Origin: Treponema sp.
GTDB taxonomy: Bacteria; Spirochaetota; Spirochaetia; Treponematales; Breznakiellaceae
Reading direction: 5' to 3'
DNA: 6,625 nucleotides
Assembly (NCBI GenBank): GCA_031258265.1
Contig: JAIRNB010000165.1
Location: forward strand, 1-6,625
This document shows positions 1-5,128 of the stretch, one piece after another; within the stretch, counting starts at the first letter, position 1, and every line of letters starts with the position of its first letter. The position numbers and the translations under genes are program-made. A model generated the notes under the pieces. That model searched no databases. It worked only from the letters and a program-made list of their open reading frames with translations, and had not been told where the DNA came from.

Positions 1-13
1 GAATCTATAATTG

Positions 14-170
14 GGCGCATCCCCGGCTCAAGGTTGCCGCTTGCGCGACAATTTCAAGGGGGACCGGGCTATCCGGGGCTCCGCGGGTCCCTTACCCGCT
101 CCGGCCTCCTCGTCCCGCCGGAGGCGGGACTGCGGTGGCGCGCTTCGCGCCCCCGCCTATCCCGTGCGCC
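14..170. repeat. Repeat-like intergenic block with short inverted ends and internal hairpins
   Basis: The block starts with GGCGCA (14-19) and ends with its reverse complement TGCGCC (165-170). CTATCC occurs twice in direct orientation (69-74 and 157-162). Between them are three stem-loops: GCGGGT/ACCCGC (83-88 with 94-99); a perfect 8-bp stem GTCCCGCC/GGCGGGAC with loop GGA (112-119 with 123-130); and an 11-position stem with one mismatch and loop CTT (132-142 with 146-156). Open frames crossing it give Arg/Pro/Gly-rich translations with no recognisable domain and no ribosome binding site, so it looks non-coding. No transposase is present. The organisation resembles dispersed non-autonomous intergenic repeats, but only one copy is visible, so its extent and repeat status are inferred from internal symmetry alone. 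Confidence 0.4.
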
Positions 171-188
171 GGGGAAGCAACCAAAGGG

Positions 189-253
189 TGTATATTTTAT
201 CCCTGTAGCGCCGCATAGCGCCAGAAAATTTCCCAGTGTTGGACTAATGCGGC
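189..253. repeat. Partial copy of a short dispersed unit
   Basis: TGTATATT (189-196) and TTGGACTAATGCGGC (239-253) reappear joined together at 378-397 as TGTATATTGGACAATGCGGC, with a two-base difference in the second part. Here the two halves are separated by 42 bases that include TAGCGCC twice at 10-base spacing (206-212, 216-222). This looks like a split or diverged copy of the unit at 378-397. No coding function is seen. Confidence 0.4.
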
Positions 254-380
254 TTAGCTTTAGCTAAGCCAGGGCGCGCGCGGCACAACGCGCGGAGCGC
301 GTTGTGCTGGAACAAAAGCCGGCATCCATGCCGGCCAGCCCAAACCTGCGGTTTGGGCTGGAACAACAGCCGGAGGCTGT
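251..380. repeat. Array of five perfect small-loop hairpins
   Basis: Five back-to-back inverted repeats with tiny loops are visible. (1) GGCTTAGCT/AGCTAAGCC, 251-259 with 262-270, loop TT. (2) GCACAACGCGC/GCGCGTTGTGC, 283-293 with 297-307, loop GGA. (3) GCCGGCAT/ATGCCGGC, 318-325 with 328-335, loop CC. (4) CCAGCCCAAACC/GGTTTGGGCTGG, 335-346 with 350-361, loop TGC. (5) ACAGCC/GGCTGT, 366-371 with 375-380, loop GGA. Stems differ completely, but the linker GCTGGAACAAAAGCCGG (306-322) recurs as GCTGGAACAACAGCCGG (357-373), 16 of 17 identical and 51 bases apart. No uridine-rich tract follows any stem, so these are not standard intrinsic terminators. They could act as an extragenic palindromic repeat cluster, a transcription attenuating or mRNA-stabilising region, or a protein binding array. 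Those roles are inference. Confidence 0.7.
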
Positions 381-397
381 ATATTGGACAATGCGGC
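378..397. repeat. Intact copy of the short dispersed unit
   Basis: TGTATATTGGACAATGCGGC joins the two half-copies seen at 189-196 and 239-253. It directly abuts hairpin 5 of the array, so the array and this unit may belong to one mosaic repeat family. TATATT and TTGGAC inside it resemble promoter boxes, but they are not at a useful spacing from each other. Confidence 0.4.
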
Positions 398-464
398 ACC
401 GCCACCGTATGCCTCCAAATTGGAAAGTGCGCCCCAGTTAAACCAGGACAGCCGGAAACGCAGG

Positions 465-481
465 GCGGCGGCAAACGCCGC
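465..481. repeat. 6-bp stem-loop next to the operon promoter
   Basis: GCGGCG (465-470) pairs with CGCCGC (476-481) around the loop GCAAA. The stem ends exactly where the proposed -35 box begins (482). It could end upstream transcription weakly or influence promoter access, but no T-tract follows, so a terminator role is doubtful. Confidence 0.35.
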
Positions 482-510
482 TTGATCAAGTTCCCGGTAA
501 AGAATATGAT
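482..510 (+). promoter_or_regulatory. Candidate sigma70-type promoter of the transporter operon
   Basis: TTGATC (482-487) matches the -35 consensus at four of six bases. TATGAT (505-510) matches the -10 consensus at five of six. The spacer is 17 bases, the optimum. Transcription would start near 517, leaving a leader of about 145 nt before the first gene. The -35 box lies within CTTGATCAAG (481-490), a perfect 10-bp palindrome that could be an operator half or a full small operator. Prediction is from sequence alone; no transcript data are available. Confidence 0.5.
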
Positions 511-530
511 TAAATCTCTCAATTTACTAA

Positions 531-634
531 TGTTTTGTTCTAAATGAGGCGGCGTAACGGATCTTTCCTGTAATTTTTCGCGGTTCAAAGAATCGCAGGA
601 GTCGCCGAAACGCTGCCCGAAATAGAACAGAACG
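531..634 (+). promoter_or_regulatory. Structured 5' leader, possible cis-regulatory RNA
   Basis: Within the predicted 5' leader, 531-542 can pair with 623-634 over 12 consecutive positions (ten Watson-Crick, two G-U). It closes a domain that holds a second helix (548-553 with 601-606, one G-U) and a third (566-571 with 595-600, one G-U) stacked on it. CCGAAA is repeated at 605-610 and 617-622. The closing helix ends 16 nt before the ribosome binding site at 651. This nested layout is like a regulatory leader, but it matches no riboswitch class I know, and base pairing of this extent can arise by chance. It could instead be an unstructured leader. Confidence 0.3.
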
Positions 635-650
635 CCAGATTACCTATATA

Positions 651-655
651 GGAGG
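651..655 (+). promoter_or_regulatory. Strong ribosome binding site of the binding protein gene
   Basis: GGAGG lies six bases before the ATG at 662. This is near-optimal and fixes the start of the first gene in the operon. Confidence 0.85.
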
Positions 656-661
656 TTCAGA

Positions 662-2263
662 ATGAAAAAGGTCTTTTTGTTGACTGTTGTCATGTTGGCC
701 GCCCTGACCATGAGTCTTGCGGCGGGGGGTAGAAGGGCGGCGTCCAGCGCGGTCAAGGATACCCTGGTCTATGGCCAGAACCTGGCCCCCCGGGGGGAAT
801 TCCACCCCACGGTGAATACCTCCAACTTTGACCGGGAAGTGGTACTCCTGATCTTCAGCCGGCTGGTAAATTTGGACGCCTCGATGAACTACGTGCCGGA
901 CCTGGCGGAAAGCTACACCTTTACGCCGGACGCTAAAACCCTCACCTTTAAGCTAAAGCAGGGGGTTAAGTGGACAGACGGCCAGCCCTTCACCGCGGAG
1001 GATGTGGCCTTTACCTACGAGACCCTGGCCCACGGCAAGTTTGTCCGGGGAAATGCCGAGTTCTCCACGAAGCTCCTGGGTTTCCAGGATTACAACACCG
1101 GCAAGACCGCCCATGTGGAGGGGATCAAGGTAATCGATCCTTACACGGTTTCCTTTACCTTCCAGGGGCCCTACCGGGACGCTCTGGTGGAGTTTGCCGA
1201 TCAGGGGGTATTCGCCAAGCACATCTGGGAAAAAGTTCCCGTGGAAGGCTGGCTGGACGCGGTGGATCTGCTGCGGCACCCGGTGGGAACCGGTCCTTAC
1301 AAGCTTACCGAGTTTGTACCCGACCAGTATGTCCGGCTGGTGGCCAACGATGACTACTTCAAAGGGGCCCCCAAGATCAAGAACTTTGTCTTTAAAGTAT
1401 CCAACCCGGACACCCGGCAGGTGGAGATTCTCAACGGGGAGCTGGACATCGCCCGGGTCGCCTCGTGGAAGCCCATTGATCTGAAACCCTATACCGACGC
1501 GGGGATCGCCTTCGCCGAAATTCCCCAGATCATGGCCTACTACCTGGTGTACAACACCACCCACCCCCTCCTGTCGGATGTGACTATCCGGAAGGCGATC
1601 TATACCGCCATCGACCGGGACGCCTGTATCGCCGCCATGGAGCCGGGCCATGCGGTTACCTCCGGGGCCCCCATGCAGCCATCCCAGCCGGTATACCCCA
1701 AGGACCTCAACAAGTATTCCTACAGCGTGGATGCCGCCAAGGCCCTCTTCGCCCAGGCGGGCTGGACCGATTCCAACGGCGACGGCATCCTGGACAAGGG
1801 GGGCCAGCCCCTGAAGTTAAGCCTCCGTTACGACAATGTGGACGATACGGAACTGGCGGTCCTGGTTCAGGCCCAGCTTAAAAAGGCCGGGATCGACCTG
1901 GAGATCATCGGTTCCGATTTCAACACGGTGCTGAGCGTCCTGCGGAGCGGTACAGATCCCTTTGAACTGGCCTTTATGGGGGCCTCGTACCGGCCCAATC
2001 CGGGGAGCGGCGGCGGCCTTATGTGGCTAAGCCGCTATGAAAACGCCCAGGAACGGGGACTCTTTAACAAGGCCCTCGACTCCGGTACCGATGCGGAGGC
2101 GATAGCCAACTGGGGCGCCTGGGCCCGGTTTCAGAACGATCAACTGCCCCTGCCGGTTATTTACATCAAGGCCCAGGGCTATGCGGTGAACCCCAGGCTG
2201 GTGGGTTACACCCCCATCAGTATCGAGTGGCTCCCCAACGTCCATACCTGGTACTTTAAGTAG
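662..2263 (+). CDS. ABC transporter solute-binding protein, family 5 (peptide/nickel type)
   Basis: Extracytoplasmic binding protein of 533 aa that captures substrate, probably a peptide, and delivers it to the permeases encoded just downstream. Residues 1-20 form a Sec signal: MKK, then a hydrophobic core, ending in SLA or SLAA with a likely signal peptidase I site near 20/21. There is no lipobox; the only cysteine is C322. The mature part has hallmarks of SBP_bac_5: a YVPDLAESY segment (77-85), LTFKLKQGVKWTDGQPFTAEDV (94-115), HPVGTGPYKL (206-215), YNTTHPLLSDVTIRKAI (297-313) and a DSNGDGILDKGG loop (370-381) resembling a calcium-binding turn. Length is typical of DppA/OppA. A strong GGAGG precedes the ATG. 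The next gene starts 11 bases after the stop. Ligand specificity (dipeptide, oligopeptide, nickel complex or other) cannot be decided, so I give no symbol. Confidence 0.95.
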   Translation: MKKVFLLTVVMLAALTMSLAAGGRRAASSAVKDTLVYGQNLAPRGEFHPTVNTSNFDREVVLLIFSRLVNLDASMNYVPDLAESYTFTPDAKTLTFKLKQGVKWTDGQPFTAEDVAFTYETLAHGKFVRGNAEFSTKLLGFQDYNTGKTAHVEGIKVIDPYTVSFTFQGPYRDALVEFADQGVFAKHIWEKVPVEGWLDAVDLLRHPVGTGPYKLTEFVPDQYVRLVANDDYFKGAPKIKNFVFKVSNPDTRQVEILNGELDIARVASWKPIDLKPYTDAGIAFAEIPQIMAYYLVYNTTHPLLSDVTIRKAIYTAIDRDACIAAMEPGHAVTSGAPMQPSQPVYPKDLNKYSYSVDAAKALFAQAGWTDSNGDGILDKGGQPLKLSLRYDNVDDTELAVLVQAQLKKAGIDLEIIGSDFNTVLSVLRSGTDPFELAFMGASYRPNPGSGGGLMWLSRYENAQERGLFNKALDSGTDAEAIANWGAWARFQNDQLPLPVIYIKAQGYAVNPRLVGYTPISIEWLPNVHTWYFK

Positions 2264-2274
2264 GGTCTCCGGCG

Positions 2275-3267
2275 GTGGGAAGGTACATCGGGCGGCGGCT
2301 GTTTCAGTCTTTGATCATCATGTTTGGGGTTTCGGTGATCGTGTTCACCCTGGTGAACATGATTCCCGGGAACCCGTACCTGAGCATGTTTCCCCCGGAA
2401 ATTCCCACCGAACAGGTGGAGGCGATGCTCCGGCGGGTGGGTTACTACGATCCCCTGCCGGTAAAATACTTTAAGTGGCTGGGCCGGGTGGTCCGGGGAG
2501 ACTTTGGGTATTCTATCTTTTACCGGGAAAAGGTGATGGGTATTATCGCCTCCCGGATGTGGAATACCATACTCCTGTCCGTTTCGGCCATTACGGTGAG
2601 TACCCTGGCGGGGATTGGGGCGGGCTTTTTTACCGCCCGGCGCCGCCGGGGTTTTTCGGACAACACCATCCTGGTGATAACCTTTATTATCCTGTCGATT
2701 CCGTCTTTCTTTTTCGCCATGCTTTTGATACGGTTTTTGGGGGCCGATCTCCGGCTTCTCCCCATTTCGGGGATGGTGGATGTGGTGGCAAACTACAAAG
2801 GTTTTGCCAGGGCCCTGGACATCGGGCGTCACATGATCCTGCCCACGATCATCCTGGGCCTGGGGAATACGGTGATGATGCTCCGTTATACCCGTTCCAG
2901 CGTGATTGATATACTCCACACCGAGTATATCCGGGTGGCCCGGGCCCACGGTCTTGGCGAGCAGGTGATCATGCGGAAGCACGTCCTTAAAAATGTGATG
3001 ATCCCCATTGTGACGGTTTTAAGCCTCCAAATCCGGGAACTCCTCTCCGGGGCCCTGTTGATCGAGACGGTCTTTGTCTGGCCGGGCATAGGCCGGCTCA
3101 GTTATGAGGCGGTGCAGCACCGGGATTACCCCCTGATCATGGGAATCCTCCTGGTGATGGCTTTGATCACCCTGGCATCCAACTTCCTGGCGGATCTTTG
3201 CTATGCCGCCATCGATCCGCGGATCACCCTGGAGGAGCGGACTTCAAAGGGAGGGGACCAGGCATGA
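2275..3267 (+). CDS. dppB: Dipeptide/oligopeptide ABC transporter permease, DppB/OppB type
   Basis: Inner-membrane permease of 330 aa; with the next gene product it forms the transport channel. The start is GTG at 2275. The N-terminus MGRYIGRRLFQSLIIMFGVS has the usual DppB pattern of basic residues followed by the first membrane segment (about 10-30). A long external loop follows, then segments near 99-120, 132-154, 187-203, 242-265 and 285-308. The cytoplasmic EAA loop that docks on the ATPases is at 217-240 (EYIRVARAHGLGEQ, then VLKN). WPGIGRLSYEAV (269-280) and the DPR near the end (314-316) are family hallmarks. The ribosome binding site is weak: an AGGG that overlaps the stop codon of the binding protein gene. 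Translation is therefore probably coupled to that gene. The stop overlaps the next start (ATGA). The symbol reflects family, not proven substrate. Confidence 0.93.
   Translation: MGRYIGRRLFQSLIIMFGVSVIVFTLVNMIPGNPYLSMFPPEIPTEQVEAMLRRVGYYDPLPVKYFKWLGRVVRGDFGYSIFYREKVMGIIASRMWNTILLSVSAITVSTLAGIGAGFFTARRRRGFSDNTILVITFIILSIPSFFFAMLLIRFLGADLRLLPISGMVDVVANYKGFARALDIGRHMILPTIILGLGNTVMMLRYTRSSVIDILHTEYIRVARAHGLGEQVIMRKHVLKNVMIPIVTVLSLQIRELLSGALLIETVFVWPGIGRLSYEAVQHRDYPLIMGILLVMALITLASNFLADLCYAAIDPRITLEERTSKGGDQA
3249..3256 (+). promoter_or_regulatory. Ribosome binding site deciding the dppC start
   Basis: GGGAGGGG lies seven bases before the ATG at 3264. This supports that start over an in-frame ATG at 3198, which would add 22 residues unlike any permease and overlap dppB by 70 bases. 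Confidence 0.8.
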
Positions 3268-4136
3268 GGGGCTGGTTGAAAAAACTGTCTCCCGGGCGGG
3301 CGCTTCTTAAAGTGGTGTCCGCCCACCGGCTGGTTACGGTGGGGGGGATCATCCTCTTTATCCTGGCCGTTTTTTCCCTCGTGGGACCCTTCTTTTCCCC
3401 TTTCGGCCGGGACGAAGTCAACATCGCCGAAATTCAGGCCCCTCCGGGGAACGGCCACATCCTGGGGACCGATGACCTGGGGCGGGACATCTTTGTGCGG
3501 CTGGCCCATGGGGGCCGGGTTTCCCTTAGCGTGGGGATCATTGCCATGCTGATCCAGGTGGTCATCGGCGTTACCCTGGGTTCGGTGGCGGGCTTTTACG
3601 GGGGAATCTACGACAACCTAATCATGCGAATCACCGATGTGGTAATGTGCTTCCCCTTCTTTGTAATTTCCCTTTCAGTGGCTGCCCTGACGGGGCCCAG
3701 CTTTCGGAACGTGATCCTGATCATCGGTCTTTTGGGCTGGCCGGCCATGGCCCGGGTGGTCCGGGGGAACATCCTGGGCCTTAAAAACACCGAATTTATT
3801 GACGCCGCCCGGGCTCTGGGACTAACCCAGGGGGAAATTATTTTCCGTCATCTGCTCCCCAACTCTGTGGGACCCATCATTGTATATGGTACCCTCAATA
3901 TCGCCTATGCGGTAATGATCGAAGCCTCTTTAAGCTTTCTGGGCCTGGGAATCGCCCAGCCCCAGCCCAGTTGGGGAACTATGCTCTCGGCGGCCCAGAA
4001 ACTGACTATCCTCCAGCGTTGTTCCTGGATGTGGATTCCCCCGGGGCTCATGGTGTTTCTCACGGTTATGTCTATCAACTTCATCGGAGAAGGAATCTCG
4101 GAGATCTTTCATTCCACCGGACGGAGCAGCGCATGA
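3264..4136 (+). CDS. dppC: Dipeptide/oligopeptide ABC transporter permease, DppC/OppC type
   Basis: Second inner-membrane permease, 290 aa, partner of the DppB-like protein. A basic N-terminus leads into the first membrane segment (about 22-44). Next comes the classic OppC N-terminal signature GHILGTDDLGRDIFVRL (64-80), then further segments near 88-110, 126-143, 148-165, 203-225 and 258-278. The EAA docking loop is EFIDAARALGLTQGEIIFRH (177-196). SFLGLGIAQPQPSWGTM (224-240) is a strong family marker. The C-terminus is slightly unusual: it ends EGISEIFHSTGRSSA instead of the common DGLRDALDPR-type ending. The gene overlaps the 3' end of dppB by four bases and the start of the first ATPase gene by four bases, so coupling is likely. 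Length is normal for the family. Confidence 0.94.
   Translation: MRGWLKKLSPGRALLKVVSAHRLVTVGGIILFILAVFSLVGPFFSPFGRDEVNIAEIQAPPGNGHILGTDDLGRDIFVRLAHGGRVSLSVGIIAMLIQVVIGVTLGSVAGFYGGIYDNLIMRITDVVMCFPFFVISLSVAALTGPSFRNVILIIGLLGWPAMARVVRGNILGLKNTEFIDAARALGLTQGEIIFRHLLPNSVGPIIVYGTLNIAYAVMIEASLSFLGLGIAQPQPSWGTMLSAAQKLTILQRCSWMWIPPGLMVFLTVMSINFIGEGISEIFHSTGRSSA
4122..4126 (+). promoter_or_regulatory. Ribosome binding site deciding the dppD start
   Basis: CGGAG lies six bases before the ATG at 4133. That start gives the four-base ATGA overlap and a normal ATPase N-terminus (MRALVEIEDLSVEI). An in-frame start at 3971 would add 54 residues of out-of-frame dppC sequence and is rejected. Confidence 0.65.
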
Positions 4137-5128
4137 GGGCTCTGGTAGAAATTGAGGACCTCTCGGTAGAGATCCTCCGGGGCCGGGGGAAGAACGGCCA
4201 GGTTCTTCCTATCCTGCGGCATATCGATCTGTCCGTGGAAAAGGGTGAGGTCCTGGGACTGGTGGGGGAATCGGGCTGCGGCAAGACCATGACAATTCTG
4301 GCCCTGATGGGCCTCCTTCCCGAAGGGGGGCGGATCAGCACCGGGAAGATATGGTTCCAGGACCGGGAACTGACCGCCCTGTCCCGCCGGGAGATAGAGG
4401 CCCTTCGGGGCAAGCGGATCACCACGATCTTTCAGGAACCCATGACCTCCCTGAACCCCCTGCTTTCAATCGGGGAACAGATGAAGGAGATTCTCTACCG
4501 CCACGAAGGTCTTAAGGGCAAGGCCAACCGGGATAAGTGCGTCTCCCTCCTGCAGGCGGTAAAGATTCCGGAGGCGGAGAAGATCTACGATTACTACCCC
4601 TTTAAGCTTTCCGGGGGCATGAGGCAGCGGGTGATGATCGCCATGGCCCTCTCCTGTGAACCGGAGCTAATCATCGCCGATGAACCTACCACCGCCCTGG
4701 ATGTTACCACCCAGGCCCAAATTCTGGACCTTTTCAATGAACTCCGGGGCCGGACCCGAAGTTCTTTTATCTTTGTTACCCACGATCTGGGGATAATCGC
4801 CGAAATTGCCGACAGGACGGCGGTTATTTACGCGGGCTATGTGGTGGAAGAATGTTCCGTAGCCGCCCTTTTTGAGCGGCCTCTCCATCCCTATACCGAC
4901 GGCCTTATGCGCTCCCGGATGGGACGGAGAAACAGCAACCGTGCCAACCTTTACAGCATCCCCGGAGTGGTGCCGGTACCGGGAAACATGCCCCCCGGCT
5001 GTCCCTTTGCGCCCCGCTGCACGTATACCACGGAACAGTGCCGTGCGGAGCTTCCCCCCCTGGCGATCCCCTCCCTGCCGGAAATCGAAGGCGGCCACAA
5101 GGTCCGCTGCTGGAGGCAGGTTTCCTGA
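4133..5128 (+). CDS. dppD: Peptide ABC transporter ATP-binding protein, DppD/OppD type
   Basis: Cytoplasmic ATPase of 331 aa that forms a heterodimer with the next gene product and powers import. All motor motifs are intact: Walker A GESGCGKT (45-52), Q-loop glutamine Q101 in FQEPMTSLNP, ABC signature LSGGMRQR (159-166), Walker B LIIADE (179-184), D-loop ALD (188-190) and switch histidine H217. The C-terminal oligopeptide/dipeptide domain follows, with HPYT (252-255) and cysteines C290, C296, C303 and C326. This C-x5-C-x6-C set plus a later Cys is the pattern proposed to hold a 4Fe-4S cluster in Opp/Dpp ATPases. DppD type is chosen for MRQR in the signature and the PTTALDV sequence after Walker B. 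It overlaps dppC by four bases and dppF by one. Confidence 0.95.
   Translation: MRALVEIEDLSVEILRGRGKNGQVLPILRHIDLSVEKGEVLGLVGESGCGKTMTILALMGLLPEGGRISTGKIWFQDRELTALSRREIEALRGKRITTIFQEPMTSLNPLLSIGEQMKEILYRHEGLKGKANRDKCVSLLQAVKIPEAEKIYDYYPFKLSGGMRQRVMIAMALSCEPELIIADEPTTALDVTTQAQILDLFNELRGRTRSSFIFVTHDLGIIAEIADRTAVIYAGYVVEECSVAALFERPLHPYTDGLMRSRMGRRNSNRANLYSIPGVVPVPGNMPPGCPFAPRCTYTTEQCRAELPPLAIPSLPEIEGGHKVRCWRQVS
5112..5120 (+). promoter_or_regulatory. Ribosome binding site deciding the dppF start
   Basis: GGAGGCAGG ends seven bases before the ATG at 5128. The GGAGG core is 11 bases away and the GGCAGG part 7 bases away. This supports the start at 5128, which overlaps the dppD stop as TGATG, over an in-frame start at 5038 that would add 30 non-conserved residues. 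Confidence 0.6.

Noticed and set aside
34..267. Open frame of 77 codons (and an overlapping 65-codon frame from 11) in the upstream repeat block
   Set aside because: It crosses inverted repeats, has Arg/Pro/Gly-biased composition, no ribosome binding site and no recognisable domain.
251..380. CRISPR array, integron attC sites or a tandem intrinsic terminator
   Set aside because: Stems differ in sequence and there are no regular repeat-spacer units, no attC core sites and no T-tracts after the stems.
302..547. 81-codon plus-strand frame over the hairpin array
   Set aside because: Its first half is the translation of hairpins and linkers, and it also runs through the predicted operon promoter. 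No ribosome binding site is seen.
244..588. 114-codon minus-strand frame with a TTG start
   Set aside because: The first ~35 residues look protein-like, but there is no ribosome binding site and the rest reads through the hairpin array. A decayed gene remnant remains possible but is unsupported.
953..1651. 232-codon minus-strand frame opposite the binding protein gene
   Set aside because: Shadow of GC-rich codons in the real gene; no domain and no start signals.
2264..2274. Stem-loop after the binding protein gene that would raise its expression over the permeases
   Set aside because: Only 11 bases separate the stop from the next start, and no stable hairpin is visible there.
2206..2982. 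258-codon minus-strand frame opposite dppB
   Set aside because: His/Pro/Gly-rich shadow frame; the plus strand encodes a clear permease here.
3198..3263. Upstream ATG for dppC
   Set aside because: It would overlap dppB deeply and adds non-permease residues; a strong ribosome binding site favours 3264.
3341..3347. Run of seven G in dppC (and six G at 724-729 in the binding protein gene) as phase-variable tracts
   Set aside because: Both encode in-frame Gly codons in expected family sequence, and the tracts are short for slippage in a GC-rich genome. No evidence of switching.
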